A DNA stretch of 64,000 bases from Marinifilum caeruleilacunae (GTDB lineage: Bacteria; Bacteroidota; Bacteroidia; Bacteroidales; Marinifilaceae), in contig NZ_RZNH01000021.1 of assembly GCF_013141825.1 (NCBI RefSeq), positions 27,278-91,277 on the forward strand, written 5' to 3'. Positions 8,888 through 17,635 of the stretch are shown piece after piece. Both the position numbers and the translations under genes were made by a program. Each line of letters starts with the position of its first letter. The first letter of the stretch is position 1. The notes under the pieces are model-generated. The model made no database searches. It worked only from the letters and a program-made list of their open reading frames with translations, and was not told where the DNA came from.

Positions 8888-9754
8888 TCAGCAAATCACC
8901 TTTAATGCCTTCTTTTCAATATTGACCTTAAGAGAAGTTCCTAGCCTTACAGGTTCACCATCCAAATGAGCAAATTCATTTGTTTGAGTAACTTCAAATG
9001 AAGATCCCAGGATTTGGCGCCATGATGCATCTTTAAATACCTTACCATTTAAAATTCGATAGGCAAGTCGTGGAATTTGAAGAAAGGAAGGTTTTTTCAT
9101 CAGGATAAGATTTAGAACCCCATCTGAAACATCTGCTTCGGGCGCAATATAGGCGTTATTCCCAAACTGACTGGCGTTGGCGAAACAGAGCATAAAGCCG
9201 TTTAAGCGATATTCTTCATCATTGCACTTCACCATAAAGTTTTGATTCCGGCTTTGCTTAAAACATTTTAAACAGGCAATAATGTAGGAATATAAACCTC
9301 TTGCTTTCATTCTTTGAAACGCTCTGCTTACTTCAGCATCAAAACCGATTCCTGCAACGCAAAAAGAGTATTGCTCGTTAATTCGCATGGCATCCATCTC
9401 GAACAAGTCCATTTTATTAATTCGCTTCATGGCTCCTTTAAGCGATAAAGGAATTTTAAGGTGCCTGGCCAGTCCATTTCCCGATCCAACGGGAATAATA
9501 CCCATTGGCATATTTGAGTGTACCAGAACTCTTCCTACTTCGTTTACCGTTCCATCTCCTCCTACTGCAATAATGGCATGGTAATTCTCTGACAAAGCAT
9601 CTCGACTAATTTCTGAAATGTGTTCGGGATATTCAGAAAAAATGAAAACCGGAGCATACGAATTTACATCAAGATATTTTTTAATTCTCTCAACAATGTT
9701 TGCACCTGAGCTCTTCCCGGCAATCGGATTGATGATAAAAAGTAGTTTCTTCAT
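8888..9754 (-). CDS. Diacylglycerol kinase-family lipid kinase (YegS/DgkB-like)
   Basis: A 288-residue enzyme with the DAGK catalytic signature GGDGTVNE (65-72) and the downstream GSGNGLARHL loop (90-99). Family members phosphorylate diacylglycerol or related lipids at the inner face of the membrane; some act on sphingosine-type lipids. Which lipid is used here cannot be read from sequence. The length is complete and the start MKKLLFIINPIAGK is typical. Confidence 0.88.
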   Translation of the reverse strand: MKKLLFIINPIAGKSSGANIVERIKKYLDVNSYAPVFIFSEYPEHISEISRDALSENYHAIIAVGGDGTVNEVGRVLVHSNMPMGIIPVGSGNGLARHLKIPLSLKGAMKRINKMDLFEMDAMRINEQYSFCVAGIGFDAEVSRAFQRMKARGLYSYIIACLKCFKQSRNQNFMVKCNDEEYRLNGFMLCFANASQFGNNAYIAPEADVSDGVLNLILMKKPSFLQIPRLAYRILNGKVFKDASWRQILGSSFEVTQTNEFAHLDGEPVRLGTSLKVNIEKKALKVIC

Positions 9755-10055
9755 GAATTTTGGTAAGGATTTAATATCCCATTAAAATTGTAAGATCTTC
9801 TCAATCGAATATAATCATTATTCGTTGAATAATATTTCAAATCTTAGTGCTCAGCCAGTTAGACTTTTTGCACATCTATACAAGAACCACACATCACGCC
9901 ATAAAACACTGTTTTACTGAACCTTAAACAACCATCCTTTAGTAAAATCTTAATGTGAAATGTTTATTAAAAAAAAATGACAAAAATATTTACTAGGAAA
10001 TCAAACACTTACATAAAAAACTGCATTTTTTTTGAAAAAAAAATCTTCCAAGCCC
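9755..10055. other. Intergenic stretch upstream of tRNA operon
   Basis: No convincing gene on either strand. The stretch is A+T-rich with several homopolymer runs and leads into the tRNA promoter. Confidence 0.6.
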
Positions 10056-10085
10056 TTGTATATTCTATCAAAGCACCTATATTTG
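10056..10085 (+). promoter_or_regulatory. Promoter of tRNA operon
   Basis: TTG (10056-10058) and TATATTTG (10078-10085) with a 19-bp spacer match the Bacteroidota -33/-7 consensus. The first tRNA begins 42 bp downstream. Confidence 0.75.
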
Positions 10086-10127
10086 CATCCGCAATCGAGA
10101 AACAAAGTTCTTTAAAAAATTGCTTTT

Positions 10128-10210
10128 GGGGAGATACCAAAGTGGCCAACTGGGGCGGACTGTAACTCCGCTGACTTTCGTCTTCGTAGGTTCGAATCCT
10201 GCTCTCCCCA
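10128..10210 (+). tRNA. tRNA-Tyr (GTA), copy 1
   Basis: Acceptor arms GGGGAGA and TCTCCCC pair fully. Anticodon GTA lies in the loop CTGTAAC. A long variable arm typical of bacterial tRNA-Tyr and a T-loop GGTTCGAATCC are present. First gene of the five-tRNA operon. Confidence 0.96.
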
Positions 10211-10251
10211 CAATCGGATTGAAAACGTTCAATCTTTGAAAAAATATTCTT

Positions 10252-10324
10252 GCGGGAATAGCTCAGTTGATAGAGCATCAGCCTTCCAAGCTGAGGGTCG
10301 CGGGTTTGAGTCCCGTTTCCCGCT
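10252..10324 (+). tRNA. tRNA-Gly (TCC), copy 1
   Basis: A 73-nt cloverleaf with acceptor GCGGGAA / TTCCCGC, discriminator T and anticodon TCC in the loop CTTCCAA. It sits 41 bp after the Tyr gene. Confidence 0.96.
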
Positions 10325-10344
10325 CAAAAGTACTGAAACATATT

Positions 10345-10427
10345 GGGGAGATACCAAAGCGGCCAACTGGGACGGACTGTAACTCCGTTGACTTATGTCT
10401 TCGCAGGTTCGAATCCTGCTCTCCCCA
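10345..10427 (+). tRNA. tRNA-Tyr (GTA), copy 2
   Basis: The same structure as copy 1, with a few changes in the D arm and variable arm; acceptor, anticodon and T arms are unchanged. It begins 217 bp after copy 1 as part of a tandem Tyr-Gly duplication. Confidence 0.96.
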
Positions 10428-10466
10428 CAAGCAGATTGAAAACGTTCAATCTTTGAAAAAATTCTT

Positions 10467-10539
10467 GCGGGAATAGCTCAGTTGATAGAGCATCAGCCTT
10501 CCAAGCTGAGGGTCGCGGGTTTGAGTCCCGTTTCCCGCT
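10467..10539 (+). tRNA. tRNA-Gly (TCC), copy 2
   Basis: Identical over the tRNA body to the copy 215 bp upstream. The Tyr-Gly spacer (GATTGAAAACGTTCAATC and neighbours) is also duplicated almost exactly. Confidence 0.96.
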
Positions 10540-10549
10540 CAAATATTTT

Positions 10550-10634
10550 GGAGAGATGGCAGAGTGGTCGAATGCGGTGGTCTTGAAAACCATTGTACGG
10601 CAACGTACCGGGGGTTCGAATCCCTCTCTCTCCG
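10550..10634 (+). tRNA. tRNA-Ser (TGA), integration target
   Basis: An 85-nt class II tRNA with acceptor GGAGAGA / TCTCTCC, discriminator G, anticodon TGA and a long variable arm. It is the last gene of the operon. Its 3' 21 bases plus CA are repeated at 28605-28627, so an integrated element joins here and rebuilds the gene end. Confidence 0.95.
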
Positions 10635-10636
10635 CA
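10614..10636 (+). repeat. Left attachment core (attL), tRNA-Ser 3' end
   Basis: A 23-bp stretch from the T-loop GTTCGAATCC to the CCGCA after the acceptor stem. It recurs exactly at 28605-28627. Behind the core the two sides also share GACAAAG, but this side has 8 extra bases (CTTATGCA) between core and that word. Confidence 0.88.
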
Positions 10637-10647
10637 CTTATGCAGAC

Positions 10648-10680
10648 AAAGCTCCTGATTTTCAGGAGCTTTTGTTTTTT
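10648..10680 (+). terminator. Terminator after tRNA operon (element-borne)
   Basis: An 11-bp stem AAAGCTCCTGA / TCAGGAGCTTT is followed by GTTTTTT. It lies inside the element and so replaces the displaced original terminator now at 28631-28663. Confidence 0.88.
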
Positions 10681-11582
10681 AAGGGAAAGCACGGGGGAAA
10701 GAACAAGAATAATAAACCACAGTTACCCTGCTTCATCTTGAAACACTTCGCAACAAATTCCAACCCTCTTTTAAATAACTTTACCCCAGATAAACCACTT
10801 AAGATTTTTTTAGTCGTTAGAAGAAAAGTCTTTAATAAATATAAATGGTATCACACACTTAGGGTGAAAAAGTCAATTACTAAGTCACTGATCTAAGTTT
10901 CAGTATTGCTCTAAACCCCACTAAATACTGGTAGAGAACAGAAGATGTGATACAAGAAAAATCGAAAATTCTAAATAGCATATACCCGTATTACCACAAT
11001 ACGCTCCTGTTCTTTTATATATGAATTCACAGAAATAAGGAAACTTGAATAGGATAGAATTGAAGACAACCATACCCCCATACCAAATTCAAACATTGAA
11101 ATAGAAATGGTTTATGGTATTCCGGAAAATGTATGATTCAGAAAGTTAGAAAATGAAATCTGATACCTAACAATACTTTGTATAAACGTTGTATTTCCTA
11201 TTTTTAAAAATCATACTGAGAAAATACAAACGACTAGATAGTTAACAGCATAAATAGAGACTAAAAACAGCACAAATGAAGAAGAAGACTTGACGTAAAT
11301 GGTAAGCCATTGTATGTCTTCAGCTTAAATCAATCAAAATTACCATTTCTTTGAACCCATCTGTAAATTGAACTCCGAAAATATCTATTTGCTTTTGTTG
11401 AGTTTGACTGTGGTGAGCCAACCATATAATGGTTAATTAAAGATGGATCGGGATTGTAAAATGAACCGAAATAATAGTACCACTTTAAATCACTACTTCT
11501 AGGTATATCTTTTCATTTTAATTGTTTGTATCATTAAAGCTAATAATCATAGGCATGGTGAGTCAAACTTAAAGTGTAATGT
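10681..11582. other. Gene-poor 0.9 kb with a possible gene remnant
   Basis: No intact gene is visible. On the minus strand a run of about 59 codons without a stop (about 11505-11329) contains KWYYYFGSFYNPDP and SSIYRWVQRNG; it reads like coding sequence but lacks a start and ends abruptly. I do not recognise the family. The rest is A+T-rich and carries no hairpin or repeat that I can support. Confidence 0.4.
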
Positions 11583-12188
11583 ATGTTAAGTGAATTTATT
11601 GTAGAGAATGATTTGGGAAAAGTCGAGGTGAAGAAAAATTTTAAGGAAGTAATAGAATTAAAGTACTTACCTAAGGGAACCTTGTTACATGAAAAAGGAA
11701 AACCATTGGTTAAAAACTTTTTTATTTTAAAAGGAATTGCCAGATGTTTCATGTATAAAGATGGGAAAGAGATAACCACTTATTTTGCAACTGATAATAG
11801 TCCGATTGTAGCCATTGATGTTATTGAAAATGATAACAAAGTAAGCATGCTCACCATTGAATTGTTAGATGATTCTATTGTTGCTGAAATACAATTTCAT
11901 AAAATAAGAGATATCATATTTAGTGATTTGAACTACAGTATAAAATATTGTTATTATTTGGATAATGAATATAGGAAACTGGCTATGAATCAAATTACCA
12001 ATCGTTTTACAACTGCAAAAGAGCGATATATGAAATTTTGTAAGGAGAATCCCGAAATTCTTCGCAAAGTAAAACTCTCACACATTGCCTCTTATCTCGA
12101 TATTTCTCTGGAAACCCTAAGCCGAATCAGAACTGAACAAAAACCAAGAAGGTTGAAACAATTTCAAGAAATGTTGATTAAAAAATAG
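11583..12188 (+). CDS. Crp/Fnr-family transcriptional regulator
   Basis: A 201-residue regulator with an N-terminal cyclic-nucleotide-binding-like beta roll (LPKGTLLHEKGKPLVKNFFILKGIARCF, about residues 29-56) and a C-terminal winged helix (VKLSHIASYLDISLETLSRIR, about 161-181). The cNMP phosphate-binding Arg/Ser motif is not clear and there is no N-terminal Fe-S cysteine set, so the signal is unknown. It sits directly upstream of the TonB receptor operon on the same strand. An FNR-like dyad lies in the 133-bp gap between them, so it probably controls that operon. Confidence 0.85.
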   Translation: MLSEFIVENDLGKVEVKKNFKEVIELKYLPKGTLLHEKGKPLVKNFFILKGIARCFMYKDGKEITTYFATDNSPIVAIDVIENDNKVSMLTIELLDDSIVAEIQFHKIRDIIFSDLNYSIKYCYYLDNEYRKLAMNQITNRFTTAKERYMKFCKENPEILRKVKLSHIASYLDISLETLSRIRTEQKPRRLKQFQEMLIKK

Positions 12189-12203
12189 CATTGAGGGCAT
12201 TTT

Positions 12204-12217
12204 TTGATATTTGTCAA
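12204..12217 (+). promoter_or_regulatory. FNR/CRP-like dyad upstream of TonB receptor operon
   Basis: TTGAT-ATTT-GTCAA has one base off the FNR consensus TTGAT-N4-ATCAA. A TTTCTTTG element near 12240 could be the -7 box, which puts the dyad about 40 bases before a likely transcript start. The upstream gene encodes a protein of this regulator family. Confidence 0.5.
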
Positions 12218-12321
12218 ATACTTTTTAGACACTATTATTTTTCTTTGCACATATTAATTTAATCTCAATCTAAATTAAAAGAAGAGGAGTACTATGCTTA
12301 AATGTATAGTGCTGATTAATT

Positions 12322-14739
12322 ATGCAATTAAATCAAAATATAATAAGAAAATTTGTGTCCATTATTTTTCTGGTGATTCTATGTATCGGAAAATCAATGT
12401 CGCAAAGTAAAACTGTAACAATTAAAGGAACTGTTCTAGATCCTAATGATAATGCAATTCCATTTGCAACAGTATATGAGAATAATACAGAGAATGGAAC
12501 AGTAACAGACGAGAATGGAGAGTTTAAAATAACAGTCTCGATAAAAAGTAATGTTGAATTGGTGTTTAGAAATTTAGGATTTCAAGAAAAAAGAATAATC
12601 ATTCAACAAAGCTCCAATCCTGGATTAATAGTGGTTCTTGAGCCAAGTTTGGAAAAAATAAACGAGGTAGACATTATTGCTAAAAGTACTTCGACAAAAA
12701 TAGAAGAAAAAGGTTTTACTGCCATTTCGCTTCCCGTAAAAGAACTACAAACACAATCAATTGAGATAAATCAGGTTTTAAGTCAGAGTGCAGGAGTTAG
12801 AGTTCGACAGCAAGGAGGATTAGGATCAAGAGTTAACTATAGTATTAATGGATTAGAAGGTAAAGCGGTTCGCTTCTTTCTCGATGGAATTCCAATGGAT
12901 TACTTTGGTTCCTCCTTTTCAGCCGCAACCATTCCTATTTCACAAATTAGTAGAATAGATATTTATAAAGGTGTTGTTCCCGTCGAATTGGGAAGTGATG
13001 CCTTAGGGGGTGCTGTTAATCTAGTTTCTAAAAAAGATGTTAAAAACAATTTAGATTTCAGCTACTCTTTTGGATCATTTAATACCCATAAAGTTTCATT
13101 GTCTGGATTTTGGCGAAATAAAAACAATGGATTAACAGGAAAAATTTCGGCCTTTTACAATTATTCCGATAACAATTATAAAGTATGGGGCAATGATATA
13201 AAGGTGGATGAGAAAGTTGTCAATGAAGATGGTTTTGTAACCTATGTTCCAAAAAGAGGGATCACGGTTGAGCGTTTTCATGATGCCTTTGAGTCAAAAA
13301 CAGTTAAGGCAGACTTTGGATTTACAGGCATAGATCAAGCAGATCAGGTTTTTATCGGACTATTGTTGTCTGGAATGGATAAGGAAATCCAGCATGGAGC
13401 AACAATGTTTGTTCCATTTGGAGAAGCAACTTACGAGCAAAGTGTTATCATGCCATATCTTACCTATAAAAAAAATAATATTTTAACAGAAGGTCTTTCT
13501 TTAAACTTATTTACATCTTATTCTGAATTAATTCGTTCCAGGGTAGATACAACCCGTAACATTTACAATTGGCTAGGTGAAATTGAGGATGAGAAAAGAG
13601 TATTAGGAGGAGAACAAAAACGCACTTTGAATAAATTAACCGAGAATGCTTTCTTAAATAGATTGAATATTGGGTATGATTTATCGGACAATCATAGTTT
13701 AGGTTTTAATACAGTTTTTACACATGTAAAAAGAACAGATGAAGATCCATTGGTTACCCAAAAAACCGATGGTTATTATGCACCACAATATTTTAAGAAA
13801 AGTGTAATGGGCCTTAGTTTGCAAAGCAAATTAATTGATCAGAGATTACAAACCAATCTATTCGCAAAATCTTATTACTATTGGGCCGATATAAAAGTAT
13901 CTACCACCGAGGCAGGAGTTACGAGTTATGAAACCGTTTCAAGTAGTAAAAATAGTTTTGGGATTGGTATTGCTAGTTCTTTTGAATTGAATGAGAATTT
14001 TCTGATTAGTGCTTCTCTTGAACATGCTAATCGTCTTCCCGAAGCCAACGAGGTTTTAGGTGATGGTTTAAATATAATTTCGAATCCTCATCTAAAACCA
14101 GAGTCCAGTTTCAACGCTAACCTCGGATTTAATTGGAATATAAATTTAGATTCAGATAATAGAATTCAATTGGTTCCTAATCTATTTTACAGAAATGTAA
14201 GCCAAAAATTGAAGATGGTAACTGCTAGTGACCCTGGACTATTTCAGTTTGTAAACTTTGATAAAGTTAGAATAAAAGGAATTGATGGTCGAATTCAATT
14301 TTTCCATAAGCAAAGCATAAGATTAACACAATCGGTATCCTACCTGAATCCGGTAATTAAAACGGACAAAGATGAATTGGGAAATGATAATGGATTGGCA
14401 AATACAAGAATGTCTAATACTCCATTTTACCAAGCCAATTCTGAGGCCCGTTACAACTTTAAATCATGGCTAAAAAACAATGCCCAGGCATTTGTCTACT
14501 GGCGCTTTAAATATGTGGGATCTTTTTACAGATATTCTGAGAAATTCGGAAGTGAAAAAAAAGACCAAGTGCCTAAGCAAAATGTAAATAATTTCGGTAT
14601 AGGCTATACTTTCCCAAATCAGAAATTAAGTATTAGTGCTGACGTTAACAATATATTCAACGTTCAGGCTTTTGATAATTATGCTGTCCAAAAACCTGGA
14701 AGAGCATTCTATATAAAAATTAATTGTAAAATATTTTAA
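12322..14739 (+). CDS. TonB-dependent outer-membrane receptor (siderophore/iron type)
   Basis: A protein of 805 residues with a signal peptide (about 1-27, ending SMSQ) and a carboxypeptidase-regulatory-like domain (TIKGTVLDPNDNAIPFATV, about 33-120). The plug follows (VLSQSAGVRVRQQGGLGSR; DIYKGVVPVELGSDALGGAVNLVSKK), then a 22-strand-type barrel ending in FYIKINCKIF. It should bind a ligand at the cell surface and import it with TonB energy. There is no SusD partner, and the neighbours are a DUF4374 lipoprotein, an esterase and a flavin reductase. That context favours a ferric siderophore over a glycan as ligand. First gene of a five-gene operon. Confidence 0.9.
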   Translation: MQLNQNIIRKFVSIIFLVILCIGKSMSQSKTVTIKGTVLDPNDNAIPFATVYENNTENGTVTDENGEFKITVSIKSNVELVFRNLGFQEKRIIIQQSSNPGLIVVLEPSLEKINEVDIIAKSTSTKIEEKGFTAISLPVKELQTQSIEINQVLSQSAGVRVRQQGGLGSRVNYSINGLEGKAVRFFLDGIPMDYFGSSFSAATIPISQISRIDIYKGVVPVELGSDALGGAVNLVSKKDVKNNLDFSYSFGSFNTHKVSLSGFWRNKNNGLTGKISAFYNYSDNNYKVWGNDIKVDEKVVNEDGFVTYVPKRGITVERFHDAFESKTVKADFGFTGIDQADQVFIGLLLSGMDKEIQHGATMFVPFGEATYEQSVIMPYLTYKKNNILTEGLSLNLFTSYSELIRSRVDTTRNIYNWLGEIEDEKRVLGGEQKRTLNKLTENAFLNRLNIGYDLSDNHSLGFNTVFTHVKRTDEDPLVTQKTDGYYAPQYFKKSVMGLSLQSKLIDQRLQTNLFAKSYYYWADIKVSTTEAGVTSYETVSSSKNSFGIGIASSFELNENFLISASLEHANRLPEANEVLGDGLNIISNPHLKPESSFNANLGFNWNINLDSDNRIQLVPNLFYRNVSQKLKMVTASDPGLFQFVNFDKVRIKGIDGRIQFFHKQSIRLTQSVSYLNPVIKTDKDELGNDNGLANTRMSNTPFYQANSEARYNFKSWLKNNAQAFVYWRFKYVGSFYRYSEKFGSEKKDQVPKQNVNNFGIGYTFPNQKLSISADVNNIFNVQAFDNYAVQKPGRAFYIKINCKIF

Positions 14740-14767
14740 TATGTATAAACTCAAAAATAACTTTAAA

Positions 14768-16063
14768 ATGAAAAAGTATCTATCATTAGCATTTGTCTTT
14801 CTATTTGGCTTTGCTCTATTTTCTTGTTCTGATGATGACGATAATGATTCAAATCCTAATCCAGAGCCGGAACCAGAAGTTAGAGACAATTTCAGTGTCT
14901 TGGGAGTAATTGAAGGAGCTTATTATTTGGCTCAAACTGAATCATTAAGTGAAGGAACTCTTAGCTTCGTGAACAATGGAACTCAATTGGAAGCCGATCA
15001 GGCAGCACGTATTATTGCATCTGGAGATTATTTGTATTCTCTAAACTATGGCACGGGTTTGTTAACACAGCTTAAAGCTAATACAAATGGAGGCTATGAT
15101 ATTGTGAAGGAAATTAATGCAGGATTATCAGTTGGTACGAATCGTCCTAGATTTAAGCTGGCTAGCGAAGATATTATTATGGTATACAATGTAACTGTTG
15201 AGCCAATTAAAGATCAAGATGACAACATTATCGACAATACCTGTACTCTACGTTTGGCTTCAGTTTCTATTCCTGATTTGACAATTGCCAATTTAAATGA
15301 ATTTGTAATTCCTCAGTCGGATAATGCAAAACAAGGCGGAACTATTGGTTATCACCCAATGCGTGTGGATGGTCCGGTAATTTCAGAAGATAAAATTTAT
15401 TTTGGATTAATGCACATGGACATGTCTGATCCTACAACTCCACCACCATTCCGTAAGCCAAAACAAACAGGATTGGAAACTTTGGTGTTTGACTATCCCT
15501 CACTAACCAATGGAACTGTAGTAGAATCAAGTGTAGCTTCAGGTCATACGACAGGTTACCGTGCACCATCAATGCACGTTGATGAGGAAGGCGATGTTTA
15601 CCAGGTGAACTGGTTCATGAGTGGAAACTCTTTCGATCTATCTGCTGGTGATAAAACCGTTATTTCGCGATTAAGAGATGGTGTATATGATCAGGCATAT
15701 TCATTTAATGTATCAGAGGCATTAGGTTTAAGTACAAATATTGCATCTGTTGGTTGGTTCTATGTTGGCAATGGAATTGGTTATATGCCAATTCAATTGG
15801 AAGATGAAGGGACTTACTATAATTCAAATTCATGGTCAGTTGCCAAAATTGATGTGTACAATAAAACTGCGGTTAAACTTGACGTACCATTATCAGGATT
15901 ATTCTCTTACGAAAATGGAGTAGCTGCAAACGAAATGTTCTACATGGCTATCAGTCCAATTGGTGGAGAATCATATGTATATGAATTCGACCCAGAATCA
16001 AATGACTTTACACAAGGACTTAAATTGGATGGTGGAAACGTAGTTGTTGACGGCGTTTACTAG
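14768..16063 (+). CDS. DUF4374 lipoprotein
   Basis: A lipoprotein of about 431 residues. The signal peptide MKKYLSLAFVFLFGFALFSC ends in a lipobox Cys (residue 20), followed by an acidic SDDDDND tract and a Pro/Glu linker. The body is beta-rich, propeller-like, and matches the DUF4374 family that accompanies TonB receptors in Bacteroidota iron loci. Known relatives are surface lipoproteins suspected of binding siderophore or haem. An upstream in-frame ATG at 14741, one base after the receptor stop, would add 9 residues; 14768 gives the cleaner signal peptide. A hairpin follows at 16094. Confidence 0.82.
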   Translation: MKKYLSLAFVFLFGFALFSCSDDDDNDSNPNPEPEPEVRDNFSVLGVIEGAYYLAQTESLSEGTLSFVNNGTQLEADQAARIIASGDYLYSLNYGTGLLTQLKANTNGGYDIVKEINAGLSVGTNRPRFKLASEDIIMVYNVTVEPIKDQDDNIIDNTCTLRLASVSIPDLTIANLNEFVIPQSDNAKQGGTIGYHPMRVDGPVISEDKIYFGLMHMDMSDPTTPPPFRKPKQTGLETLVFDYPSLTNGTVVESSVASGHTTGYRAPSMHVDEEGDVYQVNWFMSGNSFDLSAGDKTVISRLRDGVYDQAYSFNVSEALGLSTNIASVGWFYVGNGIGYMPIQLEDEGTYYNSNSWSVAKIDVYNKTAVKLDVPLSGLFSYENGVAANEMFYMAISPIGGESYVYEFDPESNDFTQGLKLDGGNVVVDGVY

Positions 16064-16093
16064 ATCTAGCTAATTTCGATTAATACCATAAAT

Positions 16094-16122
16094 CTCCGAC
16101 AAATATACTGTCGGGGGTTTTT
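16094..16122 (+). terminator. Hairpin with T run inside the operon
   Basis: The stem CTCCGACA (16094-16101) / TGTCGGGG (16109-16116) is followed by a T-rich tail. It lies between the DUF4374 gene and the next lipoprotein gene and probably lowers expression of the downstream genes. Confidence 0.75.
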
Positions 16123-16143
16123 ACATTTTTAATACTCACTATC

Positions 16144-16764
16144 ATGAAAAATTTAATACTTATACTTACCATTGCTTTTTCATTTGCAGCATGCAGTAAA
16201 ATGGGACCTAAAATTGGCCCTGATTACAACAAGGTTAAACCAGAACTTGCTATGGATAAAAAGCAAGAGAAACAATTTGATCAAATAACAGGAAAATATA
16301 CAGAACTTAGAATGGAGGCATTCGCAAAAGCTCGATCGGGTGGTAAAATGAACCGTGAAGCTATGATGGCTGAAATGAAAAAGTTATTTGCAAAACAAGG
16401 AGAGGAACTTAAGCCAGTATTGTCGGATCAACAATTTAAATATTTTACCGAATGGTTGCAAAAGCAGATTCCTGGTCCTGTGGGTTGGTCGAAAGAGTTA
16501 AGAGCAAAAATTAAAACAGAGCTGGCGTTTGACGATGAGAAGTCAAAAATGCTGGAGGCAGTAAACCAGGCTTTTGTTGAAGCTTATGTTGGAGCTCATG
16601 ACAATTACCATGGAAATAATGAAGCCGCCAAAGAATATTGGACTGAGTTCAATAACAACAGAAATGATGCAATGAAACAACTGCTAAACAATGAGGAGTA
16701 TAGTAAGTTTCTTGAGCTAACTAAAGAGGTTCGATTCAAAGGAGAACATGGTAAAGAAGAGTAA
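16144..16764 (+). CDS. Small helical lipoprotein, unknown function
   Basis: A protein of 206 residues with a lipoprotein signal (MKNLILILTIAFSFAAC, Cys17). The body is charged and helical, with repeated LxxxQ-type segments (LSDQQFKYFTEWLQKQ), in style like Spy/CpxP-type periplasmic proteins, though I cannot assign the family. It sits 80 bp after DUF4374 and 2 bp before the esterase gene, so it belongs to the operon. A holder or accessory role for ligand or metal is only a guess. Confidence 0.7.
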   Translation: MKNLILILTIAFSFAACSKMGPKIGPDYNKVKPELAMDKKQEKQFDQITGKYTELRMEAFAKARSGGKMNREAMMAEMKKLFAKQGEELKPVLSDQQFKYFTEWLQKQIPGPVGWSKELRAKIKTELAFDDEKSKMLEAVNQAFVEAYVGAHDNYHGNNEAAKEYWTEFNNNRNDAMKQLLNNEEYSKFLELTKEVRFKGEHGKEE

Positions 16765-16766
16765 GC

Positions 16767-17615
16767 ATGAAAGGTAGAATACTTTTTTTATTATTAATCT
16801 TAACATCTACAGCTGTCCTTGCACAAAAGGACAGTTGTGCTATTACGATTAAAAAGCACATCATAAATTCAAAATTTCTTGATCAAGATCGTGAGGTATG
16901 GGTTGCCCTTCCAAAGACTTATGAATCTGGCAAAAAATATCCTGTATTGTATGTCCTTGATGCAGAATGGCATTTTGATTTGATTCGTGTATTGTCCAAT
17001 AATCTGGCGAAAAGTAAAAAAATACCTGAGCATATTGTAGTTGGTATTCCGCATGTTTCGGTTTCAAAAGAACGTGTGAAAGATTTTACATTCAGTCTTT
17101 CAAATGTAAATCCGTATGGAAAAAAACAATTACCAAAATTTTTTAATGAAGCAAATTGTGGAGGAGGCATTCCATTTTTCTCCTTCTTGAATCAGGAAGT
17201 AGTTCAATGTATTGATTCTTGTTATACAACCAATAACAATAATGTACTACTAGCTCATTCTCTTGCCGGATATTTTGCCTCATATACTTTATCTAGAAAT
17301 CATAAATTTACTGCAATACAAATTTACGATCCAAGCATTTGGTATAACAATGGTGAAGCAATAGAACAAATTAAAGACGTTGAATTTCTAAATAATGGTG
17401 TAAAGGTATTTATGGCAAACCAGATTTTTCCAAATTTTCACTACCAAAACATGAATAAGTTTGCGATAGTTTTAAGGGAATGTAAGCATGTAGATTTTAA
17501 GCAGGTTGAGTTCAGTGATGAAAACCATGGCTCGGTTTATCTCGATGGATTTTTAAAGGGCATTGATCATTTGTATAAGGATTATAAACTAGAACATTTT
17601 AAATTAAAGAAATAG
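16767..17615 (+). CDS. Secreted alpha/beta-hydrolase, siderophore-esterase-like (Fes/IroE type)
   Basis: A protein of 282 residues with a cleavable signal (about 1-19, ending VLAQ). It has the putative-esterase fold: a VWVALPKTYESGKKYPVLYVLD strand pair, the nucleophile elbow LAHSLAGYF (Ser165), an Asp in YDPSIW and a His in DENHGSV. These enzymes cut siderophore ester backbones or other esters. The position between TonB receptor lipoproteins and a flavin reductase supports iron release from a siderophore in the periplasm. The elbow is A-H-S-L-A-G, not G-x-S-x-G. It starts 2 bp after the previous stop. Confidence 0.82.
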   Translation: MKGRILFLLLILTSTAVLAQKDSCAITIKKHIINSKFLDQDREVWVALPKTYESGKKYPVLYVLDAEWHFDLIRVLSNNLAKSKKIPEHIVVGIPHVSVSKERVKDFTFSLSNVNPYGKKQLPKFFNEANCGGGIPFFSFLNQEVVQCIDSCYTTNNNNVLLAHSLAGYFASYTLSRNHKFTAIQIYDPSIWYNNGEAIEQIKDVEFLNNGVKVFMANQIFPNFHYQNMNKFAIVLRECKHVDFKQVEFSDENHGSVYLDGFLKGIDHLYKDYKLEHFKLKK

Positions 17616-17635
17616 TTCATCGCTAATTGAAATGA

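Noticed and set aside
10009-10741. Several open frames of 60-110 codons over the tRNA cluster
   Set aside because: They cover tRNA genes on both strands and translate tRNA sequence; no independent coding signal.
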